Shown in pieces: positions 22,915 to 34,359 of a stretch of DNA of 64,000 nucleotides. How positions within the stretch are numbered: position 1 is the stretch's first letter; each line of letters starts with the position of its first letter. The notes under the pieces were generated by a model. That model saw only the letters and a list, made by a program, of their open reading frames with translations. It did no database searches and was not told the origin of the DNA. The position numbers and the translations under genes were made by a program. Origin of the DNA: Sphaeramia orbicularis (lineage: Eukaryota; Chordata; Actinopteri; Kurtiformes; Apogonidae); NCBI RefSeq assembly GCF_902148855.1, contig NC_043978.1:46961631-47025630 (forward strand). The letters are read 5' to 3'.

Positions 22915-23464
22915 GGGTGGGGAAGCAAAATTTACAATGAACATTTAGTTGTTTTTTCTCAGCAGGCACTACGTCAATTGTTTTGAAACCAAACATATAT
23001 TGATGTCATAATCATACCTAACACTATTATCCATACCTTTTCAGAAACTTTTGCCCATATGAGTAATCAGGAAAGCAAACGTCAAAGAGTGTATGATTTG
23101 CTGAATGCACTCGTCACACCAAAGGAGATTTCAAAAATAGTTGGAGTGTCCATAAAGACTGTTTATAATGGAAAGAAGAGAATGACTATGAGCAAAACTA
23201 TTATGAGAAAGTCTGGAAGACACTATTAAAGAAGAATGGGAGAAGTTGTCACCCGAATATTTGAGGAACACTTGCGCAAGTTCCAGGAAGCGTGTGAAGG
23301 CAGTTATTGAGAAAGAAGGAGGACACATAGAATAAAATCATTTTCTATTATGTCAATTTTCTTGTGGCAAATAAATTCTCATGACTTTCAATAAACTAAT
23401 TGGTCATACACTGTCTTTCAATCCCTTTCAATCAAAATATTGTAAATTTTTCTTCCCCACCCTG
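22913..23464 (+). mobile_element. Internally deleted mariner-type element, copy 1
   Basis: The terminal inverted repeats begin CCGGGTGGGGAAGCAAAATT, and TA flanks at 22911-22912 and 23465-23466. The element is 552 bp and keeps the start and the end of the transposase but nothing between. A second copy in the opposite orientation (56679-57227) has the same deletion, so the deleted form itself was mobilised by a helper in trans. Confidence 0.93.
23059..23229 (+). pseudogene. Mariner transposase N-terminal helix-turn-helix remnant
   Basis: ATG at 23059 opens a 56-residue frame MSNQESKRQRVYDLLNALVT, continuing PKEISKIVGVSIKTVYNGKK. That is a helix-turn-helix with the VSIKTVYN recognition helix of Tc1/mariner transposases. 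The deletion shifts the frame. In another frame, about 23213-23335, the C-terminal segment follows, with the motifs EEWEKLSPEYLRN and KRVKAVIEKEGGHIE and its own stop. The catalytic DDE/D core is missing. Confidence 0.85.
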
Positions 23465-23466
23465 TA

Positions 23467-24045
23467 TACTGACATATATAGAGATGAACAACCGATACCG
23501 TATGATGTGGCATTTTTACACTTTTCTTTTGTCATCTTAAAATGCTCCTAATAAGTGTGTCAAACTAAAATGTAAAAGAAATCCCACAGGTTTTGAAACT
23601 CGAAAATGTTTAATTCTTACATATTTCTGATAAAAGTCTGACCAATTATTTTATTTGGTCCGAATAAAATAATTGGTCAAGCCTTGCTGAGCCTCCTGTC
23701 AATCATCCATTACCGCCGTCCCACATCCGATAGCGGTACCTCTGAATCTGACGCTTCACTCCTGATGCTCCTCCTGTCACTGACCACAGTCTCCTGTCTA
23801 GGATGTGAATGGATAGGACTCAAGTGTACATGTTGAAGAGAAAAAACTGATTAATTAACAGAAACAACAACTAAGGGGAACAAATAGAAGAACCCCACTG
23901 CATAGTCAGAGTCTGATGAAGGAAGGATGGAGAAAAAGTCCAGGAGTCGGGTGGACTTGACTCCACAGACACATCCACACAAAGCTAAATTTTTATGTCC
24001 GCGGGCCTCCGCATACATGTACATGGTGTCACACAATGTAGGATG
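23467..24045. other. No gene seen
   Basis: Unique-looking DNA; nothing supported. Confidence 0.45.
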
Positions 24046-24053
24046 ATGTAGGA

Positions 24054-24720
24054 CACAAATGTCAAATCTGCGAAATCTGGCCCATCAAATGAATGATGAA
24101 TTTGCAAAGTGCAGAAGATATTAACAGTCAAGGGTGTCAAAATAAAAAATAACAGTATAACAATCTAGAATGAATGACTCCAAATGTTCTTCTTAGTTTA
24201 ATGTGAAAAAAATAATATGACGTTATGCCTCTAAATAATGTCAACTCCAATTTCTTCTCTTTGATTTATTGCAAAGAACATTAAAATCTGAAATCCTTTA
24301 AAAAAAAAACAAAAAAAAAAAACATCAATAACCTGAACAAATATGAGCAACCTGAAATGTCTAAAGAAAAATAAGTGTAATTTTACCAATATTCTGCCTG
24401 TTTAATGTCTTTGTAGATCTGATCTGTAATGCACATGTATAAATCATAAGTTGAGGCAGAATATTGATCAAATTTTTCATACTATTTCCTCTTATTTTTC
24501 TTCAGAATTTTCAGTTTTTTCACATTATTCACAACATTTTTGTTTTAGATAGTTTGTAAAATGTGAGTGTTTTCATAATTTAATGTTATTTTTTGAATAT
24601 AAAAAATTTCGAGTTGTCATTATTTATAGGTTATTATGTTATTATTTTACTGGTCCGGCCCACTGGAGATCATATTGGGGTGAATGTTTCCCTTGAAAGA
24701 AAATGAGTTTGACACCCGTG
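24054..24720 (+). mobile_element. hAT-type miniature element, second GTGTCAAAC copy
   Basis: The ends CACAAATGTCAAAT and GTTTGACACCCGTG are flanked by ATGTAGGA (24046-24053) and ATGTTGGA (24721-24728), a 7 of 8 match. It is the same family as 17917-18581 but more diverged at the ends, so an older insertion. Confidence 0.88.
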
Positions 24721-24814
24721 ATGTTGGATGATAAATGTATGAACTATGAAACCTCAAATATCCACAGAAACACATTTTTTATTCAATTTACATGACTGTT
24801 TTTATGTGTATGTG

Positions 24815-24905
24815 TATGTCTATGTATGATTTTATGCTGCTGACAACACTGTGAATTTCCCCATTGTGGGATCAATAAAGGAATAGCTTATCTTATCTTA
24901 AAATT
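24815..24905 (+). mobile_element. LINE 3' tail
   Basis: The sequence 'cattgtgggatcaataaagg' followed by (TTATC)n is the typical end of a fish LINE. No coding part is seen. Confidence 0.65.
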
Positions 24906-25230
24906 TGCAGAGTCTGCGCGCTCATGGTACGCATACCCATCGCATCGGCACCTCATCGCCCAGGTGATGAGGTGAAGTGAAGACACTGACCTAGCGCTGC
25001 ACAGACCAGACCCTTAAATACAGGGTCTACTGATGAAACAGGAGCCGCGGCAGGTGGATGATGTGTCTGGTTGCTGAGGGAGGGGTCCGGACCTCCACTT
25101 CCGCATCCACCGCATGCATCAGGTGAGAGGAGGAGAGTGTCAGAGCTCAGGCAGAGGGAAGCAGGCGGGGCTTTGGAGGGAGGTGAGTTGTTTATGTTAA
25201 AATTTTTACTAAGTGCTGTGAGAAATGCCA
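24906..25230. other. CpG-rich segment, function unknown
   Basis: The density of CG dinucleotides is clearly higher than in the flanks (for example tgcgcgc, gccgcgg, tccggacc, catccaccgcatg). A 92-codon frame runs on the minus strand (24953-25231) with a Ser/Pro/Gly-rich product and no motif I recognise. It could be an exon, a promoter-like island or a degenerate repeat. Confidence 0.4.
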
Positions 25231-26284
25231 CACTGGTAGGTATAGCTGTAAACTTGTTAACCTATTAATGTATTACTTTGTAAAATGGGTTTTTTGGGGC
25301 AGTGGCAAATTGCGTATGCTATAAATGTGCAAAATAATCAGTAGGGCGTTCATGTGCAATTTTCGAGTTTGTGAATAGTATTTATCATAATTCCCATAGC
25401 ACATGAAGGCAGCATTAGTGGCTGACTCGCCCTTTTTTGTTTACTGTATATATTAATCATGTAAAACTGGGATAGGACAGAATAAGGTTGGTTTCTTCCA
25501 ACTCCATTTCGGACATCAGGTGTTATTGAGGAGCCACAATTAAGTAATTGTACATTGTGTGATTTTTATTGATTTTTTTTTTTTTATTTGTTTCCTTCGA
25601 TATTCTGGAGTGTTCTGTATAAATCTGGGGTTCCTATTTGCATTTTCTTCACCTTTGTGTTTTATTCCTACTTATGTTCAAAATAAAGTTTATCATATCA
25701 TATCATATATGAGGGTGGAGTGTATATACAGGAGAGTGTGTGTAAGTGGTGAACAGGGCTGATGAGTTAGGAGGTAAAAATAACACTGAGGTATTTCCCA
25801 TCAAAGGCCCCCGCTGGCAGCAGAGGGAAGTAATCCTGCCCCCTGTGCCCCACGTCCATCTTTCAGCGGCATCCACTAATGAAGTGTTTTTAACATGACA
25901 GCATATGGTTCTAAACAGCCCCTGTGTCAGAGGACACATCCTGTTTGTTCAACCTCCACACATGTTCACCCTCTTCTTCACATATTAGTTTCAGAGCTAT
26001 ATGCTCTGTGGTGAAAGAAAAATAAACATTAAATCTGCCCAAAGGAACAGTCAGTATGGTGTTCTTTTCAGCAAATAACCAACTTTGGAGACCACTAGTC
26101 TGGATAAACATCTTAAATATGACTTTGAAGGATGATTTCCTGCTGTTTAGGATTCACAAGCCATGGTTGAATTAGTGCCGTGCACATTCGACAGTACAAG
26201 CAGATTATAGCTAGTGTTTTATATAAACTGCTTTTTCTAAACACAGGTCAGGACCCAAAATGGGTTTCACAACTTATTTTTGTT
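25231..26284. other. No gene seen; LINE-like tail inside
   Basis: A LINE-like tail 'caaaataaagtttatc' followed by (ATATC)n lies at 25670-25705. The remainder is unrecognised. Confidence 0.45.
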
Positions 26285-26393
26285 CTTTAAGAATCTGTAG
26301 GGTTCACACACATAGACATGCACCACACAATGAATTTGGCCTAATGCATTTAACCCATCACTAGGTCATAATGTATCACACACTGCAGACTAG

Positions 26394-27467
26394 GGCTACC
26401 TTCAGACTGCAGGCAAATGTGGCCCAAATCCGATTTTTTTTGCCATATGTGATCTGTTAAAGACGGTTTGAACAGCACAGATCTGATTTTTTCAAATCCG
26501 ACCCAGGCCACTTTCATATGTGGTCCTAAATCTGATGTGTATCAAGGTTATTATCATTAACGAAAACTAACGAAATGACGAAAACTAGAATTGTAAAAAT
26601 ATTTTTGTTAACGGAAATAAATAAAAACTATAATTAAAAGAAATAAACGATAAACTGTATCGTGTGCTTACAAAACTAACTAAAACGTATAAAAATTATG
26701 GATAAAATTCCCTTCGTTTTCGTCTTCGTCAATGTCGGATTGATATAAAATCGATTTATTTCCCTCAAGCAATTTTAGCTGCTGGCACTGTATGATATTT
26801 AACGGTCCGTCACTTCTTGTCACTTGTGGTTTCCAGTCATTTTCTGGTCCCCACTCGACCTGGAAACATGGAGACTAAAGTTGGGAGAAAGCAGCAGAGT
26901 CCTGTCTGGGATTTATTTGAATACGACGGAGAAGAAGAGAAAAGATATAAAGAAACTAAAACTAAACTAAAACTAAGCATTTAGAAAATAACGTAAACTA
27001 ATAAAAAACTAGCAAACCTGATCTAAAAACTAATTAAAACTAACTATATTAGAGAAAAAAAGTCACAACTAAATAAAACTAAACTATAATGAAAAATCCA
27101 AAACTATTGTAACCTTGATGCCTGTCTGATATTTTGTAATGTGACTTCAGTCTGAAGGGCCAGGTCGCATTTATCCGGCCTTTATGTCACTGAAATGTGA
27201 CAAACGTCACAATTCTGTGTCCTAGGAGGAGGAGCTGCAGGAAAAACATACTTATTTCCATAAATACAGTGCGTGCCTTCATGGTCACGTATTTCAGGTG
27301 TTCAGGACCTCTTTTGCAAATGTGGGTCACTTCAGGGTCGCATTCAGTTCATACTCAAAACTGATAGAAGTTGCATTTAATGTGTAATATGATCGAGCAA
27401 ACAAAAAAAATTGGATTTCACCCAAAAATCTGAATTGTGCTTTAAGACCTGCTGTCTGAACGTAGCC
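26394..27467 (+). mobile_element. PIF/Harbinger-like miniature element inside a SINE
   Basis: The ends GGCTACCTTCAGACTGCAGG and CCTGCTGTCTGAACGTAGCC form the terminal inverted repeat. The 3-bp duplication is TAG (26391-26393 and 27468-27470). The SINE relative at 62 kb supplies the empty-site comparison. The insertion at 26543-27117 splits it. There is no transposase. Confidence 0.85.
26543..27117 (+). mobile_element. hAT-type miniature element, innermost of a triple nest
   Basis: It is the same family as 1406-2001, with ends CAAGGTTATTATC and TTGTAACCTTG. The uninterrupted Harbinger-like copy at 54.7 kb shows the pre-insertion sequence. The flanking duplication is imperfect. ATG at 26868 opens METKVGRKQQSPVWDLFEYD and continues about 20 more residues; the SPVWDLF motif is like the start of a BED finger. 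Confidence 0.85.
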
Positions 27468-27618
27468 TAGGAGCTGTTAGCTTGCCATATTCAGCACCCC
27501 AGGAGAAAATGGAGGGTTAAGTGCCTTGCTCAAGGGCACATCAGCCAACAACTTTCTGCCAGTCTGGGGAATCGAACCAGCAACCCTTCAGTCACAAGCC
27601 GACTCCAGCCTTGTCGGG

Positions 27619-28330
27619 TTGAGTAATAGCAATGCTATGATGATACGCTATGATTGAATTGTTTACTATTGTGTATTTTAACTGCTAGCTAACATTAGAT
27701 TGAAAAAATACAACTTCCTATTACTATTTGCTTGTATTTTGAAATATGATGTGTTTTAATTAAACTAATGTTATCCGTGGTTTACTAATGATGACATAGG
27801 AAATGAAAATTATTATTAAGAGGGAAATACTTTTTTTTTTCTTTTCTGAGGAGTGACTAATATGTGATGCTATTGAAATGCTAATGAAATGCTAAAGATT
27901 AAATAAACTGAGGCATCAGGTGTAGATGTTTTTTCAACAGCATTTAATCCTGGCAAAGGTACAAATTTGTTTGGAAAATAAGTATAAAATGAATCTTATA
28001 CTTTATAACTGATAAAACCAGTGTTAACGTTAAGGTTCTTTTATATTCAAATATCCCGAAGTTGCTTGAAATTACTTAAAAATAGGCTAGTGGTTAAAGA
28101 AGTAAACTGGTATTTTCACATATGTAACAAAAATCTTGTTTCTGCAATGAGATAGTTGTGGCTGGATGTATTCAACATCATTTTAATGGTGAAAAAATAT
28201 GTTAAAACAGTACATGCTATTCATTTGTAGTTGTATTGTAAATGTGTATGTACAGAAAAATGAAAGAGCAAATACTTTTTTTATATATATATATATATTT
28301 CCTGTTGTATTGTTGAATGTTCTGCCTTCC
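27619..28330. other. No gene seen
   Basis: AT-rich DNA with a short (TA)n near 28283-28299; nothing else supported. Confidence 0.45.
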
Positions 28331-28334
28331 TTTT

Positions 28335-28430
28335 GCAGTTAGTTTTCAGTATTTTTACTGCTGAAAACACTAGAATTTCCCCACAGTAAGACCAATAAAG
28401 TCATATCTTACCTTATTTTATCTAAATTCA
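28335..28430 (+). mobile_element. LINE 3' tail
   Basis: The run 'agaccaataaagtcatatct' followed by imperfect (TTATC)n, preceded by 'gaatttcccca', matches the fish LINE tail type. Confidence 0.55.
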
Positions 28431-28664
28431 TGGTGAATTACTGTAAATTTGAGACACAAAAACTTTTCTTTTTGGGATCAACTTCAAATATCACTAATAT
28501 CACTGTTAGTATAATTATTTAAAAAGATTTACAGTTGTGCATTAAAGAAATACTTGAAAACAACAAAAGTTATCTTTGCTGTGTACTGTATGTCTATGTT
28601 ATTGTCTAATCCACAATGTCAAGGAATTAATGTTAATAGACATAATATAATGGTATCCGGTCAG

Positions 28665-28795
28665 CGGGGTGGCGTTGTGGTTAGCATTTCTGCTAAAGTA
28701 GGGGTGTCAAACTCACTGTAGATGAGGGGCCACATTCAACCCAATTTCATCTCAATATTAAAACACTAGCATAAATAACCTCCTTGACTGTTGAT
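28665..28795 (+). mobile_element. SINE head fragment joined to a hAT end fragment
   Basis: The sequence 'gcgttgtggttagca' is a tRNA-like SINE A-box start. It is cut at about 28698 by 'taggggtgtcaaactcac', one end of the family at 17917 and 24054. The other hAT end is not present. Confidence 0.55.
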
Positions 28796-29125
28796 ATATT
28801 CAGTGTAAATTTTTCACTTCACAAATTAAATTCGTTCGGTATCCGCAGGTTAATGATCCTGTCAGTGTTCTTGACCAAGGTACTGATGAAGATCTGGAGC
28901 TGGTCTCCAAACACCTTCAATGGCCGCTCACTGCTCCTAATATGCAAAGTGTTCATGGTAATCACTAATGCTAATGCTAGGGGTTATGTGTATTACAATA
29001 GGTAAAATGTAGAGACCATATTTCCCTACTGGTAAAATAAAATGAATTTATCACTCGCCTTTATGTTTTTATATTAGGTCAGAATATCAGAAGTATTCAT
29101 GAATAACGGACTACTAAATGGAAAA
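28796..29125. other. No gene seen
   Basis: Unrecognised DNA; a 73-codon frame here has no supporting motif. Confidence 0.4.
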
Positions 29126-29129
29126 AACA

Positions 29130-30687
29130 TGTAACCCGCTTAGTAAGGGTTAAATGTGTATTTTTATTCATGTTCATCGTTATTTCTTTTCATTTTACGT
29201 TTATATGCATTGTGGCTTTTATTTTGAAAAACGGAAATTTCGTTTGGCTTAGACCGGAAGTAGCATGCTAATAATACTAATGTAACTTAATATCGCTAAT
29301 TCATTGGCTGAGCAGCACATCTTTTTCTTTCGGCAAAGAAAATTGAGAGTTAAAGGTATGAAAACCTAGATGTTTCGCACTCGAACTAAGAAATTATATA
29401 GCAAATGATATAATCTGATTAAACTTTTGTTTTAGAGAACCGTCGAGGAGGCACTTTTATTTGTTCTGACTTCTGTAGGAAACTCTTCTTGGTAAGCTAG
29501 TTCTAGCATGTTCTTAATGTGTGTGTACGTGGCGATGCCACGAGGTGGCTATGCTAGTCGCACTTAAGAGTATTTAGTACAGTTTATGTTTGTTTCAAAA
29601 GCTGTATTTTACTGTAAAGCAATTAACTGATTGGTGAATAGGAAATTCATATTGATATGTTTCACTGAAATAAGCCTGTTGTGAATCTTTTACACTGTGA
29701 AGTGCCTAGTTCCATATCTCTTCATGTAATTGTGGGTTAAAGTAGCACACATTTGAGAGGACAGTTGTCATTTTAAGTAAATTAAAATGGGTAAAAAGCA
29801 GCAAAGCTGTAATTTATGTTAGTGTTGTTAATTAAAAGCAATTTAATTCATTTCTTTTGTTTAAAATCTAAATCTTATGTTAAGTAAGGTTAAAAAGAAA
29901 GAATAACCATGAAGAAAATTCAAGTTGTGTTTTTACTTTAAAGGGTAATGTGTTCTTCATAAAACAAGTGAATTCATTGGTAAAATGTGATCATATAGTT
30001 GCATTTCATGTAATTGTAAGGAGTTAAAATGATATATTTTGACACCAAGATTTTTATTGTGAAGGTAACTGTAGTAAACAGATAGTTTTACTATACTCAG
30101 TTATTTTCATAATTGATAAAATCCAATGTTGTACAACACTCTGAATGAACTTCATTTACTTGATTAGATAATATTGCATCAGAATATATACTGTATGCCT
30201 GTTTTGTAAAATGCAGGTCAGGTTTTTTGTGATGTGAGGAAAAAAGGAGTCTTCAATCCTGATGTCCAATGAGGAAGACCATTGATCCAGTTGATGGCGA
30301 ACCTCCCAGTTGAACTTTGAGCCTCCACCCTACTATACAGCGGATCCTGTGGTAGGATTGTATCTGTCTCTTTGACAGACACCAATGAGAGTCCATTTTG
30401 GACATTTTCCTGACTTGACTATTTCTCTGAGTTACTGACTTGAGCATTTATTGGATCCACAACGGAACATTCCTATAAAGGAACATCTCTAAAAGGACAT
30501 TTAATTTTATCTCATTTTGTTGTATTTTATTAGGTTATTGGGCACATAGGTGTTGTATTGTATTGTGTATTTTGTGAATATTGTTTTAACTAAAAATTCA
30601 CAATAACTACATTTACCTATGTTTGTCGGTTATTGCTATGTCTCTTAGCTCCTACGAACCTTGATAGCGATGTGTACATACCCAGAA
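29130..30687. mobile_element. Candidate solo LTR (fossil)
   Basis: The stretch starts TGTAACCC and ends GGGTTACA, the TG...CA form of a long terminal repeat with short inverted ends. AACA flanks it on both sides (29126-29129, 30688-30691), as a 4-bp target duplication would. No internal retroelement sequence is attached, so it would be a solitary LTR left by recombination. The family is not assigned (Gypsy-like by duplication length only). The alternative is a DNA element with TGTAACCC inverted repeats. Confidence 0.4.
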
Positions 30688-30691
30688 GTGG

Positions 30692-31940
30692 GTTACAAAC
30701 ACAACAAAATAAAGTATGAAAGTGGGACTAAAAGTATGCATATATAACCCCGTCATTACTGTGGCAGAAGGAAATCAAACACATTCGCACTGAATTAATG
30801 ACTTTGCAAAAGTCTAATAATAGTCTTCTGTTCCAAGTCAGAGTCAGCGTGAACAGGCCTCAGGTTTAGCCAGGTACAAGTTTGTAAAGTTTCCATTTCA
30901 AACAAAGAAGTAGAGAAAGAAGTTCCATTCCCCTTTCTTCTCTCCAGTTTCTTTATGAGCTTGCAGAGTTGGCTTTATAAAGCGGGGAAGTCCTCGCTGT
31001 GCTCTAGCAGGTGCTGGCAGACTTTGTGAAAGTCAGCCAATCAGAACAGTGGGATAGTACAGGCTGTTTCAGGCAGAGGCTGAACTGAGGACCTGCCTTA
31101 CTTACAACTGGGAGATAAATTAGTTTTCTGAACTGTAAATCATGGAAAGCTATTCTAGTCCCAAGATAAAATATGGACGTGGAAATGTACGTAATAGGTC
31201 CGCTTTAAAGTATGTGGAGTATTGTAAATTAATGATTCAGAATTAAGCCAGACCGCTGTACTATTATGAAAAAGACACTGGATTCTTAAAAAAAAAAAAA
31301 AAAAAAAAGTAGAGTTCAGTTCCTGGCCAAGTGAGTGTGTACCAGTAGATGGTATTAAAAGACTAATTCACATTAAAATCCCATGTGCAAAATTATGACA
31401 TTATTTTGAAATGCAAATTAGCAAAGAAGGAGCAGTTTCAATGTAAAGTAAATTATTCAAAAGGCTGTGAATGTATAGATGAAATGTTTAAAATTCAGCC
31501 CCAATAATGAGGAGTATGATTAATTTATTCTTGTCAGATTTTTTTTTTTTGTGCCGACATTCACGGTATAGACAGTATGCTTGTCACAAAGTTGTCACAG
31601 ACAGCGCAACCATAGCAACCATGTCAGCGTGACAGGCTGATGTGGCTATTTTCACACTGCTCACTGAGTTGTAGATGCTTTAGTGTAATATGCAGCCGCA
31701 GTTTGATTGTGGAAGTAATAACCTACAGCTGCCAGATAGCATGGGGTTTGAGGGTGTACCGCAGGTGTCAGAAATGTGTCCGTTCAAGTTCCCACCGTTG
31801 ACTGTAACTCCCACAGAGCAGGTTCATGTTCACTCTACATCTGCACAAATGATTTTATACATGATTATCATCAAGCTATTTTCTTGTTTTTATTATGCAT
31901 CAGTATGATTCAATACAGATGATAGCAATGCATATCACAC
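30692..31940. other. No gene seen
   Basis: Unrecognised DNA with a poly-A run near 31289-31308. A 72-codon frame (31690-31908) has no supporting motif. Confidence 0.45.
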
Positions 31941-32055
31941 TAAAGCTCAATCCCAATTCACCCCTTGGGCCTTGCACTTGGCACTATCTCTTGAAACAGA
32001 GTTGCAAGGGGTAGGGGTTGAAACATTCCCCTATGAAATGAGACAATCCTTTGAG

Positions 32056-32142
32056 ACCTGATCCAACTCCATGGGTTTTACTGGTGAATTGGTGTTGTAG
32101 AGGATGACGGTATTTCCGCGGTAACTATGGAGCCTCTGCAAC
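32056..32142 (+). mobile_element. F1 family fragment
   Basis: It carries the F1 core motifs 'tccatgggttttactggtga' and 'gatgacggtatttccgcgg' without the element's ends. It probably arrived by rearrangement rather than transposition. Confidence 0.7.
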
Positions 32143-32681
32143 TCCATTTCAAGGGGTAGGGCTTGAAATATTCCCGTATGAAATGAGACAACCCTTCGAG
32201 ACCTGTTACATCATCAGTAGTTTTTGATGCCGCTATAAACAGATGTGACAACTTTGTTTCTGAAAGAATTCCCCATGCCGTCAGCAGCTGTAACTGTCTG
32301 TGTTGCATGGGGTTTGGTCATCTTTTTGCAGCTATCAACCGCAAACCGCAGAATTGTGATCTATGACACATTGAAACAGCATTAAACAGTCGATCAAATT
32401 ATTAAGTTGTTTACAAAGAAAATATGTACATTTGTGTGTTTCTTTCATCACACTGCTGCACTTTTTGGCTGTGTTTACTTCCATCTTGGCAATGGTTTGA
32501 AACCGAATTTTGGGAGATTTGTCATATACCTCTGTTTGTAGTGTGGACTAGAGCCCGACCAATTAATCGGCCGGCAGATTAATCAGGCCGATTATAGCTT
32601 ATCACCGATTAATCAACATCGGCCAATATGTAGCCCATTTATTAACTTTTTTGCTGTGGACATTCTGTCACTCGCTGCTCC

Positions 32682-32702
32682 TGTGTGTGTGTGTGTGTGT
32701 GA

Positions 32703-32741
<39 letters not shown>
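32682..32741. repeat. (GT)n microsatellite
   Basis: GT run interrupted once by 'gagtgagt', inside the hAT element. Confidence 0.95.
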
Positions 32742-32744
<3 letters not shown>

Positions 32745-32799
32745 CCCGGAGAGTAAGAGGAACAGTGAAGCCTTTCAGTTTCACTTTCACTTCTGCTCG

Positions 32800-33060
32800 G
32801 ACAATCACACTATCACCCCCCCACACACAACCACGGAATCACGGACCTATATCCCCCTGTTCCGACAAGAATGGACCACTAATCCCCCCCGCTCCCTCTG
32901 CCCCCTCCCACCCCACCAAAATCCAAAAATCACACACTGCCACTCCCCGTTCCAACGAGGATGGACTGCTAATCCACCCCCCCATCCGAAAATCATGGAC
33001 CCCCCTCCTCCCAAGTCTTATGAACTATTCACCCCCCCCCACACACACACCCCTGTCCAT
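32800..33060. repeat. C-rich minisatellite-like tract inside the hAT element
   Basis: Imperfect repeats of about 60 bp combine an 'acgaggatggactgctaatc' type block with poly-C stretches. The two long plus-strand frames over this tract (Pro/Ser/Thr/His-rich products) are by-products of the composition. Confidence 0.6.
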
Positions 33061-34280
33061 GCACATCCTATCTATCTCACAGTTTTATTCTGCAGGCATG
33101 CCTGGGTATTAATAGTGTAGGGGAGACCGGGGATAGTTGTAACACAGGTCAGTTGTAACTCTTGAAATTGCAGTCATCAGGAACAACTTAGGACTCACCT
33201 AATTCACTCTCCACATGCTCACTTTTGTCCTTAGTCTACATAGGAAGTTGTAGAGCCGTGAGGCAGACACATACAAATTTCTGAGGGAAAACATAATTTT
33301 GTGGTAAGTCATATTTTTTGCTTTAATTTGTTTTGTGATTACATAGTTTGCTTTGTAGTTGGACTTATTAAAGGTAAGTGTTGCTTACATTTTAAAGAAT
33401 GATTTACCAAACAATTTTTATGTCACTACTACTATAAAATACAGACACATCTTTTTCAAAAGTCTGCTCTCCCCAGCATAAAAACTACCACATCTACAAC
33501 CCTTGGTTCCCCAGGTCACATACTGGTCTAATATAAGACCATTATACAGAGGTTTAAAGGTGTGTAAATTATCTGTGTGAGATAAACAAAGATTTATGCA
33601 ACTGTTAATCCACCTGTTCACAATTATCTAATATAAGATTATTATATCCTGTGTGGATCAATGTTCTTATTTCATATATCGGCCAATATTGGATATCGAC
33701 CGATATAATGGATATTGGCTTTTTTTTAGTCCCCAATATCGGTATCGGCATTGGCCTCGAAAATCCCATATCGGTCAGGCTCCAGTGTGGACCTTAAGAA
33801 TCTCCATTTTGAGGGCCAAACAGCCCACCCCCTTTGTCCTTCCCCTGCGACTCAGTGAAAATTGGGACACCCCTACCCCTTCACGTGAACATGCAAAATG
33901 GAGGGGTAGGGGTAAGGGGGAGGACCAAGGGGTAAATGGGATTAGGCTTTAGTCCCTTAGTTTCTGATGCTGATATGTTCATCTCCTGCAGTGGAGAATA
34001 GGTGGCTGTACAGTGTTGGTTGTGTTAACTTTCCTATCTGTTACAGTGATTCACACAAATGACGGGTCATATAATGCATTACAATGAGCATCTGCATAAT
34101 ATCTGGGTCAAACTGTGGGCTGACCTAATGAACACCGACTGTAATCATCCACACTCGCTGCTTTGTTTATGAGGCTGACTTCTGTGGTTATAGTAAGTGC
34201 TAATTAATCTGAAAACCTTATGTGTTTTTATTATCGTTACAAGGTTAACTATGAGTCATTTTTCTTTCAGTCAAACAGTG

Positions 34281-34314
<34 letters not shown>

Positions 34315-34359
34315 GCGGAGCACATCACTGAGTAGCTCAGTCAAATGGAAAAGGAAAGT

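Larger units (their letters stand above)
26285..27618 (-). mobile_element. tRNA-derived SINE, split by a Harbinger-like insertion
   Basis: On the minus strand a B box 'GGTTCGATTCC' (near 27570) is followed by 'gtgcccttgagcaaggcac', the hallmark body of fish tRNA-derived SINEs. The body resumes across the insertion at 26285-26393. An uninterrupted relative lies at 62090-62318. Confidence 0.8.
32549..33784. mobile_element. hAT-type element with duplication GTGTGGAC
   Basis: The ends TAGAGCCCGACCAATTAATC and ATATCGGTCAGGCTCCA are inverted repeats of a well-known fish hAT-type family rich in 'tatcggcc' motifs. Perfect 8-bp duplications GTGTGGAC lie at 32541-32548 and 33785-33792. The interior holds a microsatellite, a C-rich repeat and about 600 bp of unrecognised filler; no transposase motif is seen. 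Confidence 0.9.
31942..33951. mobile_element. Inverted-repeat element AAGCCCAATCCC, copy 1, heavily interrupted
   Basis: The ends 'aaagctcaatcccaattcac' and 'aaatgggattaggcttt' form an inverted repeat shared with the compact copy at 34360-34973. It contains an F1 fragment (32056-32142), next to a duplicated 'caaggggtaggg' segment, and a complete hAT element (32549-33784). The target duplication could not be fixed. Confidence 0.75.

Noticed and set aside
32651-33112. 153-codon plus-strand frame
   Set aside because: It spans a GT microsatellite and a C-rich tract inside a hAT element; a second frame is also open. Composition explains it.
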